Of a stretch of 7,294 nucleotides of DNA, positions 1 to 5,866 are shown in pieces (within the stretch, counting starts at the first letter, position 1; every line of letters begins with the position of its first letter). The DNA is taken from the NCBI GenBank assembly GCA_946480545.1, contig CAMLKY010000093.1, positions 1-7,294 on the forward strand, given 5' to 3'. The notes under the pieces were generated by a model. It ran no database searches and was not told where the DNA came from. It saw only the letters and a program-made list of their open reading frames with translations. The DNA comes from an uncultured Acidobacteriota bacterium. Its GTDB lineage: Bacteria > Acidobacteriota > Blastocatellia > Pyrinomonadales > Pyrinomonadaceae. The position numbers and the translations under genes were made by a program.

Positions 1-1
1 G

Positions 2-508
2 GGCACTGCCGATCTCTTTCTCGCTCTAGGCGATAAAACACGTCTCCGACTTCTCAACCTGATGCGGGATCGCGAGGTTTGTGTGAGTACGTTCATGGAG
101 ATACTCGGTCAAAGCCAGCCGCTTATCTCGCGACATCTTGCCTACCTCCGCAACGCCGGCATTGTCGAGGCTCGCCGTGACGGCAAGTGGATCCACTACA
201 GCTTATCGTCGAAACTCGACGAGAATACCGGACGACTGATCTCAGAACTGTTCAAGTGGATGGAGAAGCAGGAGGGGCTTCGAAATGACCACGACCGGTA
301 TGCCGTCAAATTCGAAGCGGCAAAGACGCTCACACGCAAGCACACTTCACAACCGCCGACCTTAGGCTTGCCGCAGGGGCCTTTGCCGGGCGCAGAGCAG
401 GACGATATGGAGGAAACGATCGTGGAAAGCTACCCCGATGACGTTGAGCCGGAGGAGGCCTATCGCAGTTATGCAAGTCACAACGAGCTGGAAGACTTCT
501 TACTCTGA
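2..508 (+). CDS. ArsR-family winged-helix transcriptional regulator (5' partial)
   Basis: DNA-binding repressor of the ArsR/SmtB class, cut by the left window edge. The frame is open from base 2 and the first visible residues (ADLFLALGDKTRLRLLNLM) are the usual first helices of the family, so the ATG at 62 is internal and not the start. 168 residues are visible. The recognition helix is near residues 38-54 (QSQPLISRHLAYLR) and the beta-wing is RRDGKWIHYSL (58-68). The metal-site motif of classical ArsR, ELCVCDL, reads EVCVSTF here (residues 25-31). Only one cysteine (C27) remains in the whole visible protein, so a three-Cys arsenite site is unlikely and the ligand is unknown. After the winged helix comes an unusual tail of about 70 residues, Pro/Gly-rich and then acidic (residues 116-168). 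The gene converges on tlyA and overlaps it by 9 bp. Family assignment is firm; the regulated genes lie outside the window. Confidence 0.9.
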   Translation, partial: GTADLFLALGDKTRLRLLNLMRDREVCVSTFMEILGQSQPLISRHLAYLRNAGIVEARRDGKWIHYSLSSKLDENTGRLISELFKWMEKQEGLRNDHDRYAVKFEAAKTLTRKHTSQPPTLGLPQGPLPGAEQDDMEETIVESYPDDVEPEEAYRSYASHNELEDFLL

Positions 509-1378
509 CGCGTACGGACAGTGCCGGCACCCGTTACCGCAACAGTATCCCCGCCTAAGCAAGTAGCGGGCGGTAAGAACCATCAGGCCATCTTCATAAT
601 AATAATCAAGCCCTTCAACCCACGTTGGCTCCTTGTCTGATGGTTTTTCAAAGCATGAAAGAAACTCGACGTTTCCTTCCGCGCCCGTGATGGGTGACTC
701 AATGGTGCCCACCGTTATTAGCCCGAGGCTTTCGGCGAACGCATTCACTTCGTTGACAACGCGGCGGTGCTTTTCCGGATCGCGCACGATCCCACCTTTT
801 CCCACCTCATCTCTGCCTACTTCGAACTGAGGCTTGATCAGCACGATCATTTTTGCACCATCACGAAGGACCTCAATCAGCGCAGAGAGGATCTTCGTGA
901 CTGAGATGAACGAGACGTCCATGACAGCCAGGTCGAATGGCTCGGCGAAGTCAGATGCCGCGAGTGTGCGTGCGTTCGTGTTCTCCCGCACCTCGACTCG
1001 CGGATCGCTCCGAAGCTTCCATGCGAGCTGATTCGTCCCAACATCCAAAGCGACAACGTGACCTGCCCCGTGCTGTAGCAGACAGTCGGTAAATCCGCCA
1101 GTAGACGAGCCAACGTCGAGACACCGGTACCCCGCAGGATCGATACCAAAATGATCCAGTGCGGCCTCGAGCTTGAGCCCTCCGCGGCCGATATAGCGTA
1201 ACTGTGCATCACCGCCTTTGATTCGTATCGCGGCATCCGAATCGAAAGTCTCGGACGGCTTTTCGACACGTCGTTCCCCGACGAGTACGAGCCCCGCCAT
1301 GATCATCGCCTGAGCCTTGGCGCGAGATTCGGCGTGACCGGTGTCGGTAAGCAGCTTATCGATCCGGATCTTCTTCAT
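500..1378 (-). CDS. tlyA: TlyA-family rRNA 2'-O-methyltransferase with C-terminal DUF5522-like Cys module
   Basis: SAM-dependent methyltransferase of the TlyA/hemolysin A family. Characterised members 2'-O-methylate 23S rRNA C1920, and in some species also 16S C1409. Domains in order: S4 RNA-binding domain (about 3-60, RIDKLLTDTGHAESRAKA...GLVLV); the family linker YIGRGGLKLEAAL (62-74); FtsJ-like fold with SAM loop CLDVGSSTGGFTDCLL (86-101); MDVSFIS (153-159); IKPQFEVG with K182; NVEFL with E238. A usual TlyA would end near residue 246. This one continues about 46 residues into YYYEDGLMVLTARYLL...GYCCGNGCRHCPY, which matches my memory of DUF5522, normally a separate small protein. Its cysteines are C279, C280, C284 and C287. 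The ATG at 1376-1378 gives a family-typical start; the nearest SD-like string, GGGAGGG, lies rather far upstream (about 14-16 nt). The 3' end overlaps the convergent ArsR gene. Methyltransferase call is strong; exact rRNA target inferred. Confidence 0.93.
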   Translation of the reverse strand: MKKIRIDKLLTDTGHAESRAKAQAMIMAGLVLVGERRVEKPSETFDSDAAIRIKGGDAQLRYIGRGGLKLEAALDHFGIDPAGYRCLDVGSSTGGFTDCLLQHGAGHVVALDVGTNQLAWKLRSDPRVEVRENTNARTLAASDFAEPFDLAVMDVSFISVTKILSALIEVLRDGAKMIVLIKPQFEVGRDEVGKGGIVRDPEKHRRVVNEVNAFAESLGLITVGTIESPITGAEGNVEFLSCFEKPSDKEPTWVEGLDYYYEDGLMVLTARYLLRRGYCCGNGCRHCPYASE

Positions 1379-1433
1379 CGTAAAGTAGCTCGACCCTCCC
1401 CGGCTGCTGAGGAATTCTAATCACTCGCCGGAT

Positions 1434-1461
1434 TTGATAAAGCAAACTCAGGTGCTATTTT
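1434..1461 (+). promoter_or_regulatory. Candidate sigma70-type promoter for ctaA
   Basis: Within the 110-bp divergent gap between tlyA and ctaA, TTGATA (1434-1439) and TATTTT (1456-1461) are separated by 16 bp. Transcription would start near 1468, about 20 nt before the ctaA ATG. SD-like AGGA/AGGG strings lie at 1473-1476 and 1483-1486. Consensus matching by eye only; the remaining 1379-1433 must hold the tlyA promoter, but no convincing boxes were seen there. Confidence 0.3.
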
Positions 1462-1488
1462 AGCGTAGAAACAGGAAATTTCAGGGCG

Positions 1489-2466
1489 ATGCAACAGGAC
1501 ACAAAGCTCTCCGGATTTGCAAAGTTTGCGTGGATAACGCTGGCGTATAACATCGTCGTTATCCTCTGGGGAGTTTTCCTGCGGGCATCGAAATCGGGCG
1601 ACGGGTGCGGTCAGCACTGGCTTACCTGTCAGGGCGAGGTGATCCCGTCGGCACCCGAGCTCAAAACGATAATTGAATTCTCGCACCGGGTTACGACGGG
1701 CCCGGCCTTTCTACTGGTGTTGATATTGATGATCTGGTCCTTTCGGAAGTTTGGGAAAGGCCACGCTGCACGCAAGGCGGCTGTCCTCGCCTTCGTGTTC
1801 ATTATCACGGAGGCTCTGGTCGGAGCGGGCTTGGTCCTGACAGGTAATACGGCTGAGACCTGGACGGCCGCAAGACCATTTTGGGCGGTCGGGCATCTCC
1901 TCAATACTTTCGCGCTGCTCGCCTTTCTCACGTTAACGGCCTGGTATGCGACCGACGGCCGAGCGATCCGCGCGGTGCGCGATGCAAAGGTCATGGTTTT
2001 CCTGGCAGTCGCGATCGCAGGAATCATACTTGTCAGTACGAGCGGGTCGCTCGCCGCACTCGGAAGCATGCTGTCGCCGTCCGAGACGCTTGCCGAAGGC
2101 ATCGCGAAAGACTTCTCGGCGACATCCGATATCCTGTTACGTTTGCGTATCAGTCACCCGATACTTTCGATCCTCACAAGTGTCTTCCTGATGTTTTTCG
2201 CGGGTTGGCTCAAGGCCCGGTCGGGGAATGATCCGACGGTCACGCGGTGGTCAAACCGCCTGTCGGTGATTGTTTTGATCCAGGTCGCATTCGGAGCCGC
2301 TACTCTCGTGACACTCGGGCCGATCGTGATGCAGATAGGACATCTTCTGCTGGCCGATCTGCTATGGATCTCGTTCGTGCTATTGACCGCCAATTTTCTG
2401 GCCGTGGCGGAGCCCGCATCAGACGTCCTCACTCCAGCGTCGTCCCGCGTCAACCAAAGCGTCTAA
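1489..2466 (+). CDS. ctaA: Heme A synthase (CtaA/Cox15 family)
   Basis: Integral membrane heme A synthase, which oxidises the methyl group of heme O to a formyl group to make heme A for aa3-type cytochrome oxidases. The 325-residue length and about eight membrane segments (near 12-32, 69-86, 97-118, 131-152, 168-188, 222-243, 257-277, 282-304) fit the family. It has the extracytoplasmic Cys pair C40/C47 in SGDGCGQHWLTCQG. It also has the conserved E63 and H66 in EFSHR and three further heme-ligand-type histidines, H136 (GHLLNT), H223 (SHPIL) and H285 (GHLLLAD). The 62-residue spacing of the last two matches Bacillus CtaA as I recall it. ATG 1489 leaves a normal short N-terminus. No ctaB or oxidase subunit genes are in the window, so it stands apart from the rest of its pathway. 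The last 48 bp overlap the convergent acyltransferase gene. Divergent from tlyA. Confidence 0.9.
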   Translation: MQQDTKLSGFAKFAWITLAYNIVVILWGVFLRASKSGDGCGQHWLTCQGEVIPSAPELKTIIEFSHRVTTGPAFLLVLILMIWSFRKFGKGHAARKAAVLAFVFIITEALVGAGLVLTGNTAETWTAARPFWAVGHLLNTFALLAFLTLTAWYATDGRAIRAVRDAKVMVFLAVAIAGIILVSTSGSLAALGSMLSPSETLAEGIAKDFSATSDILLRLRISHPILSILTSVFLMFFAGWLKARSGNDPTVTRWSNRLSVIVLIQVAFGAATLVTLGPIVMQIGHLLLADLLWISFVLLTANFLAVAEPASDVLTPASSRVNQSV

Positions 2467-3135
2467 CCTAGCCTGCAACTCTTTCCTTTTTGCTTCCAGC
2501 TCGCCGTCGTTCGCATCCGGCGAAACCTCGATCGGTTCGCCGATCAGGAAGTTTGCACGTGTGAACGGTCGCGGGATCTGGAGCCGGTCCCAGCTTCCGA
2601 CCGTCCAGTGGCGATCGCACTCGACGATAAACGGCACGATAGGGTTGCCGGTCTTCTTCGCAAGCACGACCGCTCCCATCTTCGCGACGTATCTCGGCCC
2701 TTTTGGCCCATCAACCGTGAACGCCATTGCGACTCCGCGACGCATCCATCTGATCATCTCGACCAGAGCCCTCACGCCACCGCGGGTGGACGAACCGCGG
2801 ATCGCGCCAAACCCGAGGCGTCGCAGGAACCTTGCGATGTATTCTCCGTCACGGCTTTGCGAGGTTATGACCACGATCCCTCGATCTCGAAGAAAGTACG
2901 TCCCCCCAAATATTCGATCGTGCCAAAGACAGTAGATCGGAACTCGGCCGCTGTTCGCTACCGAATCGAGATGCTCTTGTCCCGAAACCTCCCAGCGCAT
3001 TGTTGCGCCGATAGACCTGATCGCCGCAAAGAACACTAGGTCGGCCGCACGAACGGTCAGCCGTTCGATAAAACTGTATTTTTCAAGGCTTTCAAACCGG
3101 TAAAGTTGTTCGATTTCTTCGGGCACAGATAGCAA
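2419..3135 (-). CDS. DUF374-type lysophospholipid acyltransferase family protein
   Basis: Member of the DUF374 branch of the LPLAT (glycerolipid acyltransferase) superfamily, probably transferring an acyl chain to a lysolipid or lipid A-type precursor at the inner membrane; the actual substrate is not known. Recognisable motifs in order: LWHDRIF (70-76, catalytic His H72), SRDGEYIARFLRRLGF (94-109), RGSSTRGG (113-120), TVDGPKGPRY (140-149), GSWDRLQIPRPF (180-191) and IGEPIEV (198-204). Length (238 aa) is typical. A hydrophobic stretch near 31-43 may anchor it. There is no ATG upstream of the conserved region: the likely start is TTG at 3133-3135, or GTG at 3124-3126 (235 aa). Neither has a clear Shine-Dalgarno sequence, and an in-frame TGA lies five codons upstream of the TTG. 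The 3' end overlaps ctaA by 48 bp. Confidence 0.88.
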   Translation of the reverse strand: MLSVPEEIEQLYRFESLEKYSFIERLTVRAADLVFFAAIRSIGATMRWEVSGQEHLDSVANSGRVPIYCLWHDRIFGGTYFLRDRGIVVITSQSRDGEYIARFLRRLGFGAIRGSSTRGGVRALVEMIRWMRRGVAMAFTVDGPKGPRYVAKMGAVVLAKKTGNPIVPFIVECDRHWTVGSWDRLQIPRPFTRANFLIGEPIEVSPDANDGELEAKRKELQARLDALVDAGRRWSEDV

Positions 3136-3212
3136 ATAAGTAGCAAGTCAGGTTATTATTTGCAACAACGTCAAATCACCTGTCGTAAGTGATTTTGGCG
3201 GCGGCCCGCTAT

Positions 3213-4001
3213 ATGCAGAGACGGATCCTGATCATTGACGACCACGACGACCTCGCAACAGCCCTTGAAGAAGTTTTCACAGCGGTTGGCCATTCGGTCG
3301 TAAAGATCGAATCTCGAGCGGGTGCGCTCGACATACCTAACTTTGAACAATTCGACGTGGTCATAACCGACCTTGATGTGCAATCGTCCCGGATGCCGAC
3401 CTCAAACGGCAACGGTCCGGCGTGCGATGGCGAAACCGAGCACATAAAGGCATTCAAGGTGTCGGCGGCCAGTCTTGCTCGACAAGACTTCGACGAGGAT
3501 GAGCTTAAGGACATTGTCGCGACCGTCCTCGATTACAAGACTCGCCACATCGATAAACGTGATTCCGTCCAGGACCTGCACGAGCTTATCGAATTCGAGG
3601 TGCCGAGCGCGCTTTCTCTGATGCACATCGTGCTCGAATACCTGTTGAAGCGTGTCGAGAAACTCGGAGTCGTGAAATCGGAACAGTCCAATCTGTTCGT
3701 CGCCCTGGACGAAGCATTCGTCAATGCAGTGAAGCATGGCAATAAGTTCGATGCAACGAAGCTCGTCCGGATAGCGGCGGACGTATGCAATGCCGAAGCC
3801 CGTTTCACGATCGAAGATGAAGGCGAAGGCTTCGATGTCAACGCCATCCCCGACCCCCTGGATCCGGAAAACCTCTTCAAAACCTCAGGCCGCGGCGTCC
3901 TGTTCATCTACAACATCATGGACGAAGTGAAATACAACGAACGCGGCAATCGCCTCACGATGGTCAAGCGTTCCGATCCACAGCTCGTCAATAGTAAATA
4001 G
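3213..4001 (+). CDS. Receiver-like domain fused to RsbW/SpoIIAB-type histidine-kinase-like ATPase
   Basis: Regulatory fusion protein. Residues 4-109 resemble a response-regulator receiver: RILIIDDHDDL with acidic pair D9/D10, VVITDLDV with candidate phospho-acceptor D53, and a closing segment IKAFKVSAASL...DELKDIVATVL. The stretch between D53 and this segment is about 20 residues shorter than in CheY-like domains. Residues about 127-254 form an HATPase_c anti-sigma-type kinase domain: N-box LDEAFVNAVKHGN (165-177), G1 box DEGEGFD (202-208), G2 box SGRGVLFI (225-232). Such domains bind ATP and phosphorylate STAS anti-anti-sigma factors or hold a sigma factor; here the partner is not in the window. 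I chose ATG 3213 because the receiver strand starts right after it; an in-frame GTG at 3189 would add eight residues. Neither has a good SD. The last codons and TAG stop lie inside the left arm of the heptamer repeat. Confidence 0.85.
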   Translation: MQRRILIIDDHDDLATALEEVFTAVGHSVVKIESRAGALDIPNFEQFDVVITDLDVQSSRMPTSNGNGPACDGETEHIKAFKVSAASLARQDFDEDELKDIVATVLDYKTRHIDKRDSVQDLHELIEFEVPSALSLMHIVLEYLLKRVEKLGVVKSEQSNLFVALDEAFVNAVKHGNKFDATKLVRIAADVCNAEARFTIEDEGEGFDVNAIPDPLDPENLFKTSGRGVLFIYNIMDEVKYNERGNRLTMVKRSDPQLVNSK

Positions 4002-4092
4002 TGAATCCGTCCTAACGAAGGCTGAGAGTCTGCCTGCTACGGTTCATTCACCGTTCAGCTCGGGTAGTCGCGATTCACTATTCACGATTTAC
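3987..4092. repeat. Imperfect inverted repeat made of heptanucleotide units
   Basis: The left arm (3987-4007) and right arm (4072-4092) pair at 18 of 21 positions, including an unbroken 11-bp core (AATAGTGAATC against GATTCACTATT), around a 64-bp loop. Both arms are built from tandem 7-mers: AGTAAAT AGTGAAT on the left (3993-4006) and ATTCACT ATTCACG ATTTACT on the right (4073-4093). The loop holds a smaller hairpin, ACGGT/ACCGT (4039-4043/4050-4054), and another ATTCACC unit at 4046-4052. The left arm supplies the final codons and TAG stop of the upstream gene. Without a T-tract it is not a standard terminator. It could be a dispersed intergenic repeat of the kind seen in many genomes or an RNA structure between the genes. 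Confidence 0.6.
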
Positions 4093-4115
4093 TAATCCCC
4101 GCGTGTTGATAAAAT
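4088..4115 (+). promoter_or_regulatory. Candidate nadE promoter, possibly giving a leaderless mRNA
   Basis: TTTACT (4088-4093, 4/6 to TTGACA) and TAAAAT (4110-4115, 5/6 to TATAAT) are separated by 16 bp. The expected start point, 6-7 nt after the -10 box, falls at or next to the A of the nadE ATG (4123), and no Shine-Dalgarno sequence precedes that ATG. The -35 box would lie in the last heptamer of the repeat's right arm. By-eye consensus match only. Confidence 0.35.
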
Positions 4116-4122
4116 CTAACCA

Positions 4123-5778
4123 ATGAAGGTCACGATCGGTCAGATAAATTCCACGAACGGGGACATTGCAGGTAACGTCAAGAAAGTCATCGCGGCGATT
4201 GCCAAGGCTCGAGCAGATGGATCGGACCTCATCGTCTTTCCCGAAGTGATCATTCACGGTTACACCTCGCAGGATTGGTTCCAGGACCCGGACATTATCG
4301 CGAAATGTCTCGAGCCGCTGCAGGAGATAATTCCCGAGACCAAAGGCCTGACGGCGGTCGTCGGCACCATAAGGCCGAACGAAGAAAAGGACGGGCGCCG
4401 GCTCTTTAACACGGCTGCAGTGATTCATGACGGCGCGCTGGTCGGCTTCGCTGATAAGACTTTGCTTCCCGAATACGATGTCTTCGATGATCCGCGCTAC
4501 TTCCAGCCGAACGACACGCGCCGCTTGTTCGAGATCAACGGAGTGAAGCTCGGCGTTGTCGTTTGCGAAGACTTCTGGAACGACAAAACATTCTGGAGCG
4601 ATCGTCTCTACGATCGCGACCCCGCTGATGAAGTGATCGAGATGGGTGCCGACATCGTTGTATCGATCAACGCCTCGCCGTACAACAAAGGAAAGATCAA
4701 ACTCCGCTGCGATATGGTCGCCCACCGCGCAAAGGCACAGCAGGTGCCGATCATTTTCGTCAATCTCGTGGGCGGGAATGACGGGATCGTTTTCGACGGA
4801 GCGAGCCTTGTTGCAGATCAGGAGGGCGACATAATTTTGCAGGCGACGGCCTTCGAGGAGTTTGTCGAGACGGTCGAGCTCGACGTCGGGCGTCCGGATT
4901 CGCGCGGTATCACCGGAGCCGAATGTGAAGCGATCCGGCAAGCACTTGTACTCGGCATCCGCGATTATGCGCAGAAGAACGGATTCAAGAAAGTCGTGCT
5001 CGGCCTATCGGGCGGTATCGATTCAGCACTCGTCGCAACGCTGGCTGCGGAAGCGATCGGACCCGAGAACGTGCTCTCGGTAATGATGCCGTCGCCTTTC
5101 TCATCGGAAGGAAGCGTGAAGGATTCCGAAGAGTTGATTCGAAACCTCGGCTGCGAAAGCCGGATCGAACCGATCTCCGATGCATTCGAAGTTCTGCTGA
5201 AACAGATGAATCTCCACAAGCCTTCGAAAGGAGGCGAGAGTCTCGCGGCTGAGAACATGCAGTCGCGCCTTCGCGGGGTCATCCTAATGGCGATCTCGAA
5301 CGCAGAGGGAAGATTGCTGCTTTCGACGGGTAACAAGTCCGAGCTTGCGGTCGGATACTGCACTCTCTACGGTGACACGAACGGCGGACTCGCCGTTCTC
5401 GGTGATGTTCTGAAAACCGAGGTGTGGGACATCGCTCGCCACATCAACGCGCAGGCAGGACGCGAGATCATTCCAAACTCGATCATCGACAAGAAGCCCT
5501 CCGCCGAACTTGCCCCGAACCAGTTCGACCAGGACAGCCTTCCGCCTTACGAGCTGATGGACCCTATTCTTGAACGCTACTTCGAGCGGAAACTGTCACC
5601 CGCCGAGATCATCGCCGAAGGACATGATGCCACGCTGGTGTATGGCGTGCTCAACAAGGTCGAGAATCCAGCGAACGAGTTCAAGCGCCAGCAGCTTCCG
5701 CCCTCGATAATAATCTCGAAGAACGCCATCGGCGTGGGACGCCGTCGCCCGATCACGCACAAATACCGACGCCCGTAA
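4123..5778 (+). CDS. nadE: Glutamine-dependent NAD+ synthetase
   Basis: Final step of NAD biosynthesis in the cytoplasm: ATP-dependent amidation of nicotinic acid adenine dinucleotide, using ammonia released from glutamine. Two domains. The N-terminal nitrilase/amidase domain (about 1-255) carries the Glu-Lys-Cys triad: E41 in FPEV, K112 in DKTLLPEY and C148 in VVVCEDFW. The C-terminal N-type ATP-pyrophosphatase domain (about 262-545) has the P-loop SGGIDS (296-301), STGNKSE (401-407), GYCTLYGDTNGG (411-422), KKPSAEL (457-463) and DQDSLPPYE (469-477). At 551 aa it has the length of the bacterial glutaminase-fused form, intact and without missing residues. ATG 4123 is right at the conserved KVTIGQIN strand. 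No SD is visible. A hairpin/T-tract follows at 5832-5866. No other NAD genes are adjacent. Confidence 0.96.
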   Translation: MKVTIGQINSTNGDIAGNVKKVIAAIAKARADGSDLIVFPEVIIHGYTSQDWFQDPDIIAKCLEPLQEIIPETKGLTAVVGTIRPNEEKDGRRLFNTAAVIHDGALVGFADKTLLPEYDVFDDPRYFQPNDTRRLFEINGVKLGVVVCEDFWNDKTFWSDRLYDRDPADEVIEMGADIVVSINASPYNKGKIKLRCDMVAHRAKAQQVPIIFVNLVGGNDGIVFDGASLVADQEGDIILQATAFEEFVETVELDVGRPDSRGITGAECEAIRQALVLGIRDYAQKNGFKKVVLGLSGGIDSALVATLAAEAIGPENVLSVMMPSPFSSEGSVKDSEELIRNLGCESRIEPISDAFEVLLKQMNLHKPSKGGESLAAENMQSRLRGVILMAISNAEGRLLLSTGNKSELAVGYCTLYGDTNGGLAVLGDVLKTEVWDIARHINAQAGREIIPNSIIDKKPSAELAPNQFDQDSLPPYELMDPILERYFERKLSPAEIIAEGHDATLVYGVLNKVENPANEFKRQQLPPSIIISKNAIGVGRRRPITHKYRRP

Positions 5779-5831
5779 AGGATCATTCTCTCGGCTTTTG
5801 CTCGAATGTTCGTGCAAGAATCGGTAAACGG

Positions 5832-5866
5832 CTCCGTTCATTCCATCGATTGAACGGAGATTTTTT
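5832..5866 (+). terminator. Intrinsic-terminator-like hairpin overlapping the next gene's ribosome binding site
   Basis: A perfect 9-bp stem, CTCCGTTCA (5832-5840) with TGAACGGAG (5851-5859), has a 10-nt loop and is followed by A and six Ts (5861-5866). It fits a Rho-independent terminator for nadE, 53 nt after its stop. The T-tract ends directly at the next ATG (5867), and GGAG in the 3' arm (5856-5859) sits 7 nt from that ATG, ideal for a Shine-Dalgarno. It may therefore both end nadE transcription and mask the start of the next gene. Confidence 0.7.

Noticed and set aside
62..508. ATG at 62 as the start of the ArsR gene
   Set aside because: The same frame is open to the window edge and encodes the conserved first helices upstream of this Met, so it is internal.
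877..1269. 130-aa frame overlapping tlyA on the same strand in another phase
   Set aside because: Ser/Arg-rich shadow translation; the tlyA frame carries all the conserved motifs.
1629..2102. 157-aa antisense frame within ctaA
   Set aside because: Shadow of a GC-biased coding strand; no motif, no start signal, and ctaA's heme-ligand residues fully explain the region.
3136..3212. Promoters for the divergent acyltransferase and receiver/ATPase genes
   Set aside because: TTGACG/TTGCAA-like -35 strings occur on both strands, but no partner -10 box at 16-18 bp matched better than about two to three positions.
3987..4092. CRISPR array or insertion-sequence remnant in the 121-bp spacer before nadE
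   Set aside because: The units are 7-mers in opposed orientation with no spacer pattern, no transposase fragment and no target-site duplication.
4078..4941. 287-aa open frame antisense to nadE
   Set aside because: It lies fully opposite a well-conserved nadE, shows no recognisable domain, and its composition is what codon bias on the other strand produces. Its 3' end also reads through the spacer repeat.
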